The position numbers and the translations under genes were made by a program. The notes under the pieces are model-generated. The model did no database searches. It was given only the letters and a program-made list of their open reading frames with translations, and had not been told where the DNA came from. From contig JARRNT010000011.1 in the NCBI GenBank assembly GCA_037384645.1, positions 1 to 44,505 of the forward strand: a DNA stretch of 44,505 nucleotides. Reading direction: 5' to 3'. The stretch's first letter is position 1. Each line of letters opens with the position of its first letter. The stretch is from RI-92 sp037384645 (GTDB lineage: Bacteria > Pseudomonadota > Gammaproteobacteria > UBA6429 > Thiohalophilaceae). This document shows positions 15,336 through 24,748 of the stretch, in pieces.

Positions 15336-16685
15336 GTGCATGAAGATCAGGTGACGAACACAGATATCACGCACCTGCCCAGGGAGATTGCCGATCGCCT
15401 GAAAAAACCGTTTATCCGGTTCTTTCACATCGAGGCAGCCGCTGGCGCGGTACTCTTGTTATTCACAGTCGCCGCCCTCGCTTTATCCAACTCACCGTGG
15501 GCGCATATCTATGAGCATGTCTGGGAAACACCAGCAGGTTTTCAGTTAGGCTCGCTGGAGTTTGCCCGCTCACTGCGCGACTGGATCAACGATGGCTTGA
15601 TGACACTGTTTTTCTTCCTTGTCGCCCTTGAGCTCAAGCGAGAGTTGATTCTCGGCGAGCTGAATAACCCGCGCATGGCTGCACTCTCGATTGCGGCCGC
15701 CCTGGGTGGCATGCTCGTACCCGCCGGCCTGTATCTGCTGCTGCAATCCGGTCAGCCCGGACAGCATGGTTGGGGCACGGTCATGGCAACCGACACCGCG
15801 TTTGTACTCGGTTGCCTGGCTTTGCTGGGCTCCCGCATTCCGCAAAGCTTGCGCGTGTTTATGCTGTCATTGGCGATCGTGGATGACATCGGCGCCATTC
15901 TGGTCGTCGCCATCGGCTATAGTAGTCACATTATCTGGGCTGCGCTGGCCGTGGCGGCGATTGGTATCGCGATCGTGTACGTCATGGCGAAGTTTGGCTT
16001 CCGCGGTTTTCCGCTGTACGTCCTCATGGGCTGTGCCATCTGGCTTGCGGTGGATGCATCCGGTATCCACGCCACCATTACCGGCGTCATACTTGGTTTG
16101 ATGACGCCTGCGCGCAGGTGGGTGAGCGACGAGCGCTTGTACGCCATTTTGAACCAGGTCATTGCCCATCCGAGCGGTAACCACGGGAGTGCGGATACCA
16201 AGGATCGGCATACGTTACTGGTGGCCGAGAGAGCGGCGCGCGAGACATTATCGCCGGTGGAGCGCCTGGAGATTGCGCTACACCCGTGGGTCGGTTTTGT
16301 CATCATGCCACTCTTCGCATTCGCCAATGCCGGGTTGCCGCTTGCTTTTGGCAATATCGGTCACTCCGTAACGCTGGCTGTGTTCGTTGGCTTCGCGCTT
16401 GGCAAGCCCATTGGTATACTGACATTCAGTTGGCTGGCGGTACGTTCACGCATCGCAATACGCCCTCAGGATCTGAGTTGGCGATTATTGACGGGTGGCG
16501 GCCTGCTCGCCGGCATCGGCTTCACGATGGCGCTATTTATTGCCAACCTGGCCTTGAGCAAGGCGCTGATCGACAGCGCCAAACTTGGCATCTTCATCGC
16601 AACGGTCTTTTCCGCGCTGGCAGGTCTCGCTGTGCTGATGAGCTTGCCTAAGCAAGGTAAGCGTCCTCATGGATTCAACGAGTAA
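15336..16685 (+). CDS. nhaA: Na+/H+ antiporter NhaA
   Basis: A 449-residue NhaA antiporter, which exchanges two protons for one sodium ion across the inner membrane. Family blocks are clear: NDGLMTLFFFLVALELKREL, the half-helix region GTVMATDTAFVLG with the Asp of helix IV, and LAIVDDIGAILVVA, which holds the adjacent Asp pair needed for transport. The C-terminal GGGLLAGIGFTMALFIANLA is also typical. GTG at 15336 was chosen because GAGG lies at 15323-15326; an in-frame TTG at 15327 is less likely. A stretch of about 40 residues between the central helices (around YAILNQVIAHPS) is longer than in E. coli. Confidence 0.93.
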   Translation: MHEDQVTNTDITHLPREIADRLKKPFIRFFHIEAAAGAVLLLFTVAALALSNSPWAHIYEHVWETPAGFQLGSLEFARSLRDWINDGLMTLFFFLVALELKRELILGELNNPRMAALSIAAALGGMLVPAGLYLLLQSGQPGQHGWGTVMATDTAFVLGCLALLGSRIPQSLRVFMLSLAIVDDIGAILVVAIGYSSHIIWAALAVAAIGIAIVYVMAKFGFRGFPLYVLMGCAIWLAVDASGIHATITGVILGLMTPARRWVSDERLYAILNQVIAHPSGNHGSADTKDRHTLLVAERAARETLSPVERLEIALHPWVGFVIMPLFAFANAGLPLAFGNIGHSVTLAVFVGFALGKPIGILTFSWLAVRSRIAIRPQDLSWRLLTGGGLLAGIGFTMALFIANLALSKALIDSAKLGIFIATVFSALAGLAVLMSLPKQGKRPHGFNE

Positions 16686-16752
16686 CCGGGGTATATCTGG
16701 TTATAACTGAAGTTGGTCGAGGCATGAACTAAAAAGAGAGCAATGCAGGAAA

Positions 16753-17508
16753 TTATTTTGTTAAAACCGAACAGTTCAGCGTAGCCGAACTTTTAAAAAA
16801 GGTAGTATCTGCTGATGTGTGATACACCTTGTCATCCGCTAAATTTATAAATAACGTCCTACCACCACGGAGGACTTGCGATTTATCGTAAACCCAGATT
16901 TCAATATTGCTTTTTTGCTTGCTTTTGCAAAAATATTTTTCTACCGGTTCTCCAATATACGTTATTAGCTCTTTCTTAGACATACCGCCGTAGGCAAGCA
17001 TAGCCTTGGCGGCATCAGTTGAATTTTTGTTCGCATCAAGGCCCATCACGCCTAAAAAAGGCCGGGACACTATCGCGAAGGGAATCAGTGGCAAATAAAC
17101 CAACCCTTCGGCCACGCTGCCAGTTTTATTCTGTGCAGGTGCGACTTTTATTTTTCTGATGCGCTGGATTTGCGTGATTTGAGCAATCTTTATTTTTTCT
17201 TGTTGTTTGTCATTTGCGTCTATTACAATCACCTCTCCCTGGGCTGCAATCCGTTTCACTTCGGCAACTCCATCAAGACCCCTTGCTCTTACCAGGTTTA
17301 TTACTTTTTCATGCTCTGTATCTGATCCTGATGACAGGATATGTCGTATCGAGATTATGGGCAGTTTCTCCAGTTCTGCATGAGAAAATGTCCAACTGCC
17401 ATATGCAGTTTTTTTCCACTTAGGGGTATTGGTTGTTGCACAACCAGAAACCAGGATGATCGCAATTAACGTGAGAACGGATAACCAATTTAATTTATAT
17501 AACGCCAA
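16753..17508 (-). CDS. Predicted lipoprotein of unknown function
   Basis: A 251-residue protein with a lipoprotein signal: hydrophobic LSVLTLIAIILVSGCATT with the lipobox LVSGC, so Cys23 should be acylated. The mature part has a Lys/Ile/Gln-rich section (about 100-125), a hydrophobic stretch LVYLPLIPFAIVSRPFLG near 137-155, and a C-terminal region with SmpA/OmlA-like flavour (MSKKELITYIGEPVEKYF, then IEIWVYDKSQ). The last resemblance suggests an outer-membrane assembly-related fold, but this is inference. It converges on nhaA. Confidence 0.7.
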   Translation of the reverse strand: MALYKLNWLSVLTLIAIILVSGCATTNTPKWKKTAYGSWTFSHAELEKLPIISIRHILSSGSDTEHEKVINLVRARGLDGVAEVKRIAAQGEVIVIDANDKQQEKIKIAQITQIQRIRKIKVAPAQNKTGSVAEGLVYLPLIPFAIVSRPFLGVMGLDANKNSTDAAKAMLAYGGMSKKELITYIGEPVEKYFCKSKQKSNIEIWVYDKSQVLRGGRTLFINLADDKVYHTSADTTFFKSSATLNCSVLTK

Positions 17509-17672
17509 AACATCCCGCCTTCCTGAACGGTGAGTTTAAGGGGTCCCGCATCTCACACGAACGCGTTGCCGGGACTCCAGTATTCCGGTTAACTATATCA
17601 TCTATGCGTTTTGGTTTTGTACTTGTCGATGTTCGCGGTACTTGCGTTGGCAGTAAGTACAACAACATCTGT

Positions 17673-19448
17673 TCAATTATGCGCAATTCTGGCAGGCATG
17701 CTCAGTGTCGCGGAACGCAAGTCGTAATATCGGCCTTTGGCCTGCATCAGCTCAGCATGACGACCGGATTCGACGATGCTGCCTTTTTCCATGACGACGA
17801 TCTCATCCATCGTATCCAGTCCCTGTAGACGATGTGTAATCAACAACAGGCTTTGCTGGCGTGCGTTGACCCAGGTGATGATATTACGCAACAGCTGTTC
17901 GGCCGTGAGCGGATCGAGCCCTTCAGTCGGCTCATCGAGGATCAATACCGGCGCGGGTTTTAGCAGGGCGCGGGCGATCGCCAGGCGTCGTGCCTGCCCA
18001 CCGGACAGATTGATGCCGGTCTCGCCGGTCATTGTTTCGTAGGCCTGGGGCTGTTCACAGATGAAGTCATGGATCAAGGCGGCTTTGCAGGCCTGTTCAA
18101 TCTCGACTTGCCCGGCCTGTGGATTGGCAAGCAGCAGATTATCGCGCAACGTGGTGTTAAACAGATGGGTTTGTTGGGGCACGACCGCCAGCCGTTGGCG
18201 TATCGCTTCACTGCCATAGAGCTCGATGGGCCGGTCATTAAGCAGGATGCGGCCGCTGTCGACTTGACGGAAACGCAATAACAGCTGGATCAGGGTACTT
18301 TTGCCGGAGCCGGTGCTGCCAACGATCGCCAGTTTGTGGCCCGCCGGGAGGGCCAGATTGATGGCATGCAGTGCATTCACCGCCGGGGCAGCCAGGTTGG
18401 TTGCGGGGTAATGGAACGTGACATTCTCCAGCTGCAGGGACAGGGATTGGGGGACGGGGAGTGGTGACGCGGGTTCACTTACCCTTGCGGGTAAATCGAT
18501 GAGGCTGAATATGCGCCGCGCCGCCGTCATTGTTTCACCCAATGATTGAAAGGCCAGTGGCAAGGACATGACGGCCTCAAAACTGGCCAGGGCAAACAGG
18601 GCCAGCATCGCGAGTGTCGGCGAGGACAAGGTATGCGCGTTGATCAGCGGGATCGCAATGACCGTCAGCGACCACATGGCGAGATTGGCGCAGAAGCCGA
18701 GCGCGCCCTGGGAAAAGCCATTGAGACGCGCGCTGGTGTGTTGCTGTGCGGCCAACTGGTGAGCCATCGCCTGGACAGAGGCACTATGGGCCCGGGCCGC
18801 GCCATAAATCTTGAGCTCGGCCATCCCCTGCAGGTCGCTAACCAGGTGGGTGCGCAGGCGGGCACTGCATTCGACCGTCTGGCGCCCGGCGTGATATCCC
18901 AGCCGATTGACCAGTGCCGGGACGATGAAACCGGCGACAAGCAGCAGCCCCAGTTCAGCGAGGGCCAGGGCAGGTGAATACAAGGCCAGTATCCAGACAA
19001 ATAGGATCGTGGCGAGGAGCGCGACCACGACGGGCGCCATAATGCGCAGATAGAGATTGTCCAGCGTATCGATGTCGGCGCGGATGCGGCTGAGGATATC
19101 GCCACTGGCGTAAGCCTCCAGGCCTGCTGGCGCATGGGGTTCGATATGTTCATAAAACCAGGTACGCAGCCTGGCCAGGAGACGGAAGGTCGCTTCATGG
19201 GTAACCAGCCGTTCGCCATAGCGTCCCAGCGTCCGGGCGATCGCGGCACCACGAATCAAGGCCGCGGGGGTAAAATAATTCAGACTCACGGCGTTGATGC
19301 CGGCAATGGCCATCGCGGTGATGAACCAGCCGGCGATGGCCATCAGCGCGACACTGGACAGCAGGGTGACGAGCGAGAGCACAATGCCAAGCACCAGCCA
19401 TGGCCAATAGGGTTTAAACAGACCGATCAGGCGATAGAGATCACGCAT
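17673..19448 (-). CDS. cydC: CydC, subunit of the CydDC thiol exporter
   Basis: A 591-residue half ABC transporter. With CydD it exports cysteine and glutathione to the periplasm, which is needed to assemble cytochrome bd. Six membrane helices occupy about 1-310, and the ATPase domain has Walker A GSTGSGKST, signature LSGGQARRLAIARALL and Walker B VLILDEPTEG. ATG at 19448 was chosen because it overlaps the cydD stop by eight bases (ATGCGTGA), a coupling arrangement; an in-frame ATG 14 codons upstream is less likely. It is the last gene of the cyd operon. Confidence 0.93.
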   Translation of the reverse strand: MRDLYRLIGLFKPYWPWLVLGIVLSLVTLLSSVALMAIAGWFITAMAIAGINAVSLNYFTPAALIRGAAIARTLGRYGERLVTHEATFRLLARLRTWFYEHIEPHAPAGLEAYASGDILSRIRADIDTLDNLYLRIMAPVVVALLATILFVWILALYSPALALAELGLLLVAGFIVPALVNRLGYHAGRQTVECSARLRTHLVSDLQGMAELKIYGAARAHSASVQAMAHQLAAQQHTSARLNGFSQGALGFCANLAMWSLTVIAIPLINAHTLSSPTLAMLALFALASFEAVMSLPLAFQSLGETMTAARRIFSLIDLPARVSEPASPLPVPQSLSLQLENVTFHYPATNLAAPAVNALHAINLALPAGHKLAIVGSTGSGKSTLIQLLLRFRQVDSGRILLNDRPIELYGSEAIRQRLAVVPQQTHLFNTTLRDNLLLANPQAGQVEIEQACKAALIHDFICEQPQAYETMTGETGINLSGGQARRLAIARALLKPAPVLILDEPTEGLDPLTAEQLLRNIITWVNARQQSLLLITHRLQGLDTMDEIVVMEKGSIVESGRHAELMQAKGRYYDLRSATLSMPARIAHN

Positions 19449-21189
19449 CGTCCGTTTCCGTCGCGCCGACCATGGATTGATAGACAGCACAGGTTTGCAG
19501 CAAGTCAGTATGGGTGCCGGTCTGTATGATGCGCCCTTTGTCCATCACCACAATGCGATCGGCACGCCGTATGCTATGCAAGCGGTGGGCGATCATGATC
19601 AGCGTGCAGCCTGCGGCGAGTTGTTCCACGCTGGTCTGCACTAGCGCCTCGGTTTCGCTATCGAGGTTGGCGCTGGCCTCGTCGAGGATCACCAGCGGCG
19701 CCTGTTTCAGAAAGGCCCGCGCCAGGGCGATGCGCTGGATTTGCCCACCCGACAGGCCGTGTCCGGTCTCGCCAATGAACGTGTCATAAGCCTGCGGCAA
19801 CGCACTGATGAAGTGATCCGCCTGCGCCAGGCGGGCGGCATGGCGAATCGCCTCAGGCCCGGCATCTACTGCGCCCATGCGGATATTGTCAGACACGCTC
19901 GCCGGGAACAGCGTCGGCCTTTGTGGCAACCACGCCAGTTGGTGGTGCCAGCTGTCGGGATCGATGTCGGACAGCGGTATGTTATCAATGAGCAGTGTGC
20001 CACGCTGGGCCTGGATAAATCCCATCAGCAGATTAATCAGCGTGGTCTTGCCGGCGCCACTGGGACCCACGATCGCCAGGGTCTCGCCAGGATAAATCGT
20101 CAAGTTCAGCTCCTCGACGCCTTTACGCCCATCCGGATAGGAGAAGCCAACCGCTTTAAACTGCACAGTGGCCTCGTGCAGATCGGGCACGCTGGTTCGG
20201 GTGCCGGCCAGGGCGGCGGAGGGAGTATCCAGAATTTCGACGAGGCGCTCCGCCGCACCAATCGCGGCCATGCGTGCATGGTAGTGTGTACCCAGGTTGC
20301 GTAATGGCTGATAGAACTCCGGGGCCAGCAGCAGGACGAAAAATCCCTGCAGGAAATGCATCTCTCCCCAGTACAGGCGAAAGCCGACCAGCACGGCAAC
20401 CATGGCGATGCTGACGGTGGCGAAAAATTCCAGGGCAAAGGAGGAGAGGAAGGCAATCCGCAGGACCGACATGGTCTGCTTGCGATACTGCTCGGAGACC
20501 TGCGCGATCATCTGCGCCTCACGCCGGCTGGCGTTGAACAGCTTTAACGTGGTGAGGCCTTGCAGCGTATCGAGGAAATGTGCGCTCATCCAGGCCAGGA
20601 TGCGCCATTGTTTCTGATTGCGCTTTTCCGCCCCTTTACCAATGAACACCATGAACAGAGGGATCAGGGGGGCGGTGACCAGCATGATGAGGCCCGAGAG
20701 CCAGTCATTGGCGAACACGAATACCAGGATGGCCAATGGCACCAGGGCGACAATGGCGATGGTGGGCAAAAAGCGGGCGTAGTAGGGCTCCAGTGCTTCA
20801 ATACCGTCGACAACCGTATTCACTACATCGCCGGTGCGTTCGCCATGCAGCCAGGCCGGTCCAAGCTTGTGCAGCTGTGCGTCACGTTGTTCGCGCAGGG
20901 CAAGCTTGACCTGTACGGCGGCATGAAAGCCGGCCTGCTCGGCAGCCCAGGACAAGCCGGCGCGCAGCACAAACAGGGCAAGCAAGCCCCAGAGCGAGGG
21001 CATAACCTGGGCCAGTGTGGCCTTCTCGAATACCACCGCGTTAATCACGCTGGCAAGCAGCCAGGCCTGTGCAATTAACACCAGGCCGGCGATCAGGCCC
21101 AGTGCGACGGCGCCCTGTAACCAGCGCCCGGAATGGGATTTCCAGCTTTTGAGTGTTGCGGGAAGGCTGCGAGCAGTGGTGTCAGGCAT
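19441..21189 (-). CDS. cydD: CydD, subunit of the CydDC thiol exporter
   Basis: A 582-residue half ABC transporter paired with CydC. The membrane domain covers about 20-320. The nucleotide-binding domain has Walker A GPSGAGKTT, signature LSGGQIQRIALARAFL and Walker B LVILDEAS. The gene follows cydX after about 95 bases that contain a strong hairpin, and its own ribosome binding site (GCGGA) is weak. Order and strand tie it to cytochrome bd. Confidence 0.93.
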   Translation of the reverse strand: MPDTTARSLPATLKSWKSHSGRWLQGAVALGLIAGLVLIAQAWLLASVINAVVFEKATLAQVMPSLWGLLALFVLRAGLSWAAEQAGFHAAVQVKLALREQRDAQLHKLGPAWLHGERTGDVVNTVVDGIEALEPYYARFLPTIAIVALVPLAILVFVFANDWLSGLIMLVTAPLIPLFMVFIGKGAEKRNQKQWRILAWMSAHFLDTLQGLTTLKLFNASRREAQMIAQVSEQYRKQTMSVLRIAFLSSFALEFFATVSIAMVAVLVGFRLYWGEMHFLQGFFVLLLAPEFYQPLRNLGTHYHARMAAIGAAERLVEILDTPSAALAGTRTSVPDLHEATVQFKAVGFSYPDGRKGVEELNLTIYPGETLAIVGPSGAGKTTLINLLMGFIQAQRGTLLIDNIPLSDIDPDSWHHQLAWLPQRPTLFPASVSDNIRMGAVDAGPEAIRHAARLAQADHFISALPQAYDTFIGETGHGLSGGQIQRIALARAFLKQAPLVILDEASANLDSETEALVQTSVEQLAAGCTLIMIAHRLHSIRRADRIVVMDKGRIIQTGTHTDLLQTCAVYQSMVGATETDDA

Positions 21190-21208
21190 GATGTCCGCAG
21201 TGTACTAC

Positions 21209-21242
21209 AACGGGTATGCCGCATGCTGTCGGCATACCCGTT
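21209..21242 (-). terminator. Strong hairpin between cydX and cydD
   Basis: AACGGGTATGCCG (21209-21221) pairs perfectly with CGGCATACCCGTT (21230-21242) around an 8-nt loop. It stands about 20 bases before the cydD start. Neither side has a good T-run, so it is not a textbook terminator. It could stabilise the cydABX transcript, act as a leaky terminator, or hide the cydD ribosome binding site. Confidence 0.55.
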
Positions 21243-21284
21243 TAGTGATGCGCCGTGAAACCGGGCTTGATCGTGCGAAACCGA

Positions 21285-21470
21285 TTAATGCGTTTTCTTT
21301 TTATCTTCCTCGGCCAGCTGGGTATCCATGAGTGCACCGCCGGCGGCGGAGATCAGGACGATCATCACCGTCCCGACCAGCCAGCTGAAATACCAGGGAC
21401 CATAGTCACCGAGCAGGATGCCGAGAAAAATCAGTAACAGGGCAATGAAGGTGTAGAGAATAATTTTCAC
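21285..21470 (-). CDS. cydX: CydX-like small subunit of cytochrome bd, extended form
   Basis: A 61-residue protein encoded between cydB and cydD. Residues about 26-50 (WYFSWLVGTVMIVLISAAGG) match the CydX/YbgT core, whose usual motif is WYFxWxLG. The N-terminal 22 residues form a second hydrophobic helix (IILYTFIALLLIFLGILLG) not found in ordinary CydX, which is near 37 residues and has one helix. The start is GTG at 21468-21470 with GAGGTAG upstream. The end is Lys-rich and charged. In the complex CydX stabilises the haem groups of CydAB. Confidence 0.75.
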   Translation of the reverse strand: MKIILYTFIALLLIFLGILLGDYGPWYFSWLVGTVMIVLISAAGGALMDTQLAEEDKKKTH

Positions 21471-21480
21471 GATAGCTACC

Positions 21481-22617
21481 TCAATAAGCGTGATCGTCGG
21501 ATTCGATTTCTTCGGCCTTGACCTTGCCGCGCATAACCCAGAAGGCCCAGCTGGTATAGGTCAGGACGATGGGAACAAATACGATTGTCCAGCCAGTCAT
21601 CCAGATGAGCGTGTGTTCGCTGGATGAGGCGTTCCATACCGTCAGACTCTGGGCGGCATTGGTGCTCGATGGCATCATGAACGGGAACATGGCCGCACCG
21701 ACGGTGCCCAGTATGCCGATCCAGCCAAGGGCGCCCAGCCACCAGGCAAAGTGTGATTTATCCTTGCGCGCGACGATGATACCCAGGATAACCGATATAT
21801 ACGTGAGTAGTGGCAACAGCCAGAGCACGGGCAGGCGCGAGTAGTTGGTTAGCCAGCCGCCTTTGACAACGTCTACTGTGCCGGTGTGGTGCAGGGGACC
21901 TGTGTCGGCAAGCGCATCCGCGTTGTGCAACACATAACCCTTCATGTTGGCTACCCAGATACCGCCGATCGTGAATAACACCAATGCAAGCACACCGAAC
22001 AGGGTCAGCAATTTTTTGCTGCGGGTATACATCGCACCCTCGGCGCGGTTCATGAGCATGGCCGCCCCCATGTAGATCGCCATGGAAACCGACAGCAGAC
22101 CGGCCAGGATGGCAAACGGGTTGAACAGATATATGAAACTGCCGGTGTAAACCGAGGTCATGTTCCATTCAAAATGATAGGGGAAACCCTGCAGGGTATT
22201 GCCAATGGCCGCGCCAAATACCAGCATGGGGACGAAACTGCCGACAAACAGCGCCCAGTCCCATGTGTTACGCCAGCCGGGCGAGGGCATTTTGCTGCGG
22301 TATTCAAAGCCGACCGGCCGAATGATCATGGTCCACAATAACAACAGCATGACCACATATAAACCGGAAAAGGCCGTGGCATAGATGGTGGGCCACGCGG
22401 CAAAGATGGCGCCACCACCGAGAATAAACCAGACCTGATTCCCATCCCAGTGCGGACCGATAATATTGAGTGCGACCCGGCGCTCGGTATCCGTGCGACC
22501 GACATAGCGCAGGATGGTGCCGACCCCCATGTCCATGCCAACCATAATGGCCAGGCCCATGAACAGGATGCCAAGCAGAATCCACCAAAGGATTTTCAGA
22601 ACAATATAGATTTCCAT
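21481..22617 (-). CDS. cydB: Cytochrome bd ubiquinol oxidase subunit II
   Basis: A 378-residue membrane protein with about nine helices, the usual size for CydB. Recognisable blocks include GMDMGVGTILRYVGRTDTER near 28-47 and GNQVWFILGGGAIFAAWP just after it. With CydA it forms the bd-type oxidase that reduces oxygen to water at low oxygen without pumping protons. The gene starts six bases after cydA and ends ten bases before cydX. Confidence 0.95.
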   Translation of the reverse strand: MEIYIVLKILWWILLGILFMGLAIMVGMDMGVGTILRYVGRTDTERRVALNIIGPHWDGNQVWFILGGGAIFAAWPTIYATAFSGLYVVMLLLLWTMIIRPVGFEYRSKMPSPGWRNTWDWALFVGSFVPMLVFGAAIGNTLQGFPYHFEWNMTSVYTGSFIYLFNPFAILAGLLSVSMAIYMGAAMLMNRAEGAMYTRSKKLLTLFGVLALVLFTIGGIWVANMKGYVLHNADALADTGPLHHTGTVDVVKGGWLTNYSRLPVLWLLPLLTYISVILGIIVARKDKSHFAWWLGALGWIGILGTVGAAMFPFMMPSSTNAAQSLTVWNASSSEHTLIWMTGWTIVFVPIVLTYTSWAFWVMRGKVKAEEIESDDHAY

Positions 22618-22623
22618 CTTTTT

Positions 22624-24228
22624 TTACTCCTTTGGTAATAAGGCAGGGTGGGCGAAGCGGGCATTGGGATTTACGCCGTGCGGACTTGTCGAGCCCGAAT
22701 GAGGCTCATCCGGTCCCTGGCGTATCGCCCTCACCATAAGAAACATCTCGACAACGATGAAGATAAGGTAAATCAGGGTGAAGCCGATCAGTGAGAAGAC
22801 CATGTAGCTACCACTGTGAGTGGATGCCGAGATCCAGGTTGGCAGTCGTCCGTAGACAGACCACGGCTGACGTCCGAGTTCTGCGGTGAGCCAGCCCAAC
22901 TCGCAGGCGAGAAATGGCACCGGAATCATCCAGGGCGAGATCCGGAGTAGGAAGTTCTGGGCCATACATTGCCCGCGCAGGGAATAGGTCGCCATGGCAA
23001 TCATGTAGATCAGCATCAGGAAGGCCAGTGCGATCATCAGCCGGAATGACCAAAACACGGCCCATACCGGCGGGATGGTATCCCTGGCGGCCTGCATGAT
23101 TTGTGCGGGTGTCGCCTTGGTCAGATCGGGGCTATAGCGCATCAGCAGCATGGCATAGCCGAGGTCATCCTGGTGCGCCTTGACCGTGGCCAGGGCATTA
23201 AGATCGGTTGGATTTTGCTGGTAGCGCTTGAGCGCGAGTAGTCCCGGGATGCCGTTTTTAATCCGCACGACAGCCTCCTGTTCAAGCTCCTTGATGCCAG
23301 GCAAGGTCTTGGTCAGCGAGTGGGTAATGAGAATACCGCCGAATTTCGGGATTTCCACCACGGGCCCGACATTACGCTGTTGCTTGTCGCTGGGAAAAGC
23401 CAGCAGTTTCAGCGGCGCCGGCGCTTTCTCGGTCGTCCACATTCCCTCCATGGCGGCAAGCTTGGTGGGTTGTGCGCTGCCGTCGACAAAACCGAGCGCG
23501 TCACCCAGTGTGATCACACCGATGACGGAAAATACCCCGAACAGCGCGCCAATCCGCAAGGAACGCCGCGCCATTTCAACATGGCGGCGTTTATGCAAAT
23601 ACCAGGCACTGACGGCCACGACAAACACGGCTGCGGTGACGTAACCGGCGATCGAGGTGTGCACGAACTTGGCCTGGGCATCGTGGCTGAAGATAAGATT
23701 AAAGAAATTGGTTAACTCCATACGCTGGGTAAGCGGGTTGAAGACGGCGCCTTTGGGGTCCTGCATGAAGCCGTTGGCAATCAGGATCCACAGTGCCGAC
23801 AGGTTAGAACCCAGCGCAACCAGGAAAGTGATGGCGAGGTGCATGCCCTTGCTCAGCCGATCCCAGCCGAACAGCATGAGACCGACAAAGGTGGATTCCA
23901 TAAAAAAGGCCATCAGGCCCTCGATGGCCAGTGGTGCACCAAATACATCACCAACGTAGTGCGAATAGAAGGACCAGTTGGTACCGAACTCGAATTCCAT
24001 CGTCAGGCCAGTGGCGACGCCGAGGGCAAAATTGATGGCAAACAGTTTGCCCCAGAATCGGGTCATATCCTTGTAAATCTGTTTGCCGGTGGTGACGTAC
24101 ACCGTCTCCATGGCAGCGAGTATGAAACTCAACCCCAGGGTCAGGGGGACAAACAGAAAATGGTAGAGTGCGGTTGCGGCAAACTGTGCACGTGACAGTT
24201 CGACGACAAGATCACTGGGTACCTGCAT
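22624..24228 (-). CDS. cydA: Cytochrome bd ubiquinol oxidase subunit I
   Basis: A 534-residue haem-binding subunit. The N-terminal LSRAQFAATALYHFLFVPLT carries the conserved His (His23 here) that ligates a high-spin haem. GRQPW near the Q-loop end (ELGRQPWSVYGRLPT) is intact. At 534 residues it is close to E. coli CydA (522) and has the long-Q-loop size class. It is the first gene of a cydA-cydB-cydX-cydD-cydC operon. Expression in low oxygen is suggested by an FNR-like site 300 bases upstream. Confidence 0.96.
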   Translation of the reverse strand: MQVPSDLVVELSRAQFAATALYHFLFVPLTLGLSFILAAMETVYVTTGKQIYKDMTRFWGKLFAINFALGVATGLTMEFEFGTNWSFYSHYVGDVFGAPLAIEGLMAFFMESTFVGLMLFGWDRLSKGMHLAITFLVALGSNLSALWILIANGFMQDPKGAVFNPLTQRMELTNFFNLIFSHDAQAKFVHTSIAGYVTAAVFVVAVSAWYLHKRRHVEMARRSLRIGALFGVFSVIGVITLGDALGFVDGSAQPTKLAAMEGMWTTEKAPAPLKLLAFPSDKQQRNVGPVVEIPKFGGILITHSLTKTLPGIKELEQEAVVRIKNGIPGLLALKRYQQNPTDLNALATVKAHQDDLGYAMLLMRYSPDLTKATPAQIMQAARDTIPPVWAVFWSFRLMIALAFLMLIYMIAMATYSLRGQCMAQNFLLRISPWMIPVPFLACELGWLTAELGRQPWSVYGRLPTWISASTHSGSYMVFSLIGFTLIYLIFIVVEMFLMVRAIRQGPDEPHSGSTSPHGVNPNARFAHPALLPKE

Positions 24229-24389
24229 GGACGTTCTCCTCAGTGCTATATACGGGCTTGTGTATTATCCGTTGCCGGATTGTGCTGGTTTTTAGTGCCG
24301 GTTGGCCACGACAAGTAGACGCAAAGATCAGGACATAAGCGCTGAGTCGACTTGCCCGTGACGTTTGACCTGTCGGTGTTGCAAACAGT

Positions 24390-24479
24390 TCATATGCAGA
24401 GAAAAGATAGGAGGACAGCCCCGGCATGTCTGGCAAACCTCGACATTCGCTGAGTGACAATCTGAATGGGGCTGCGCAT
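24390..24479 (-). CDS. Short ORF upstream of cydA, possible leader
   Basis: ATG at 24477-24479 follows AGGAGG at spacing 5 and opens 29 codons, MRSPIQIVTQRMSRFARHAG and then AVLLSFLCI. It lies between the FNR-like site and cydA, on the same strand. The second half is hydrophobic after a basic stretch. No family is recognised. It may be a leader peptide or a leftover of a gene. The remainder of 24229-24748 shows no gene. Confidence 0.3.
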   Translation of the reverse strand: MRSPIQIVTQRMSRFARHAGAVLLSFLCI

Positions 24480-24535
24480 TGTGGCCTCCTGAACTTCTGC
24501 GGGACGTATTAAACACCTAAGCAGTGCCTGATGTA

Positions 24536-24549
24536 TTGATATAGCTCAA
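24536..24549 (-). promoter_or_regulatory. FNR/ANR-like site upstream of cyd operon
   Basis: TTGAT-ATAG-CTCAA differs from the FNR/Anr consensus TTGAT-N4-ATCAA by a single base. It lies about 310 bases upstream of cydA and about 60 upstream of the short ORF at 24479. Oxygen-responsive control of cytochrome bd by FNR-type regulators is well established, so the location is apt. Confidence 0.45.
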
Positions 24550-24748
24550 AAACTCCAAGCCTTTTGTGGGCTTAATGCAATTGGGTGAAGACAAATTCAG
24601 CTAATAACTGTGGTATTGACCAGGGTTTAGACAAACTCTGCCCCCGAGCCCCGGGATGTTTCGCGTAACGTGTCCGATCGTGTTGCGTATAAATTCAGCA
24701 GCAGGTATCACATTGTGGCTAAATTACCAAACCTCATTGAGCCCAGGA

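Noticed and set aside
24300..24340. GACGCAAAG near 24310 as a second GEMM riboswitch
   Set aside because: The GGCAAACC strand and the CCGGTCTA block are missing.
24328..24516. Cys/His-rich minus-strand frame upstream of cydA
   Set aside because: The start would be GTG without a ribosome binding site, while the overlapping frame has AGGAGG; the clustered Cys are probably chance.
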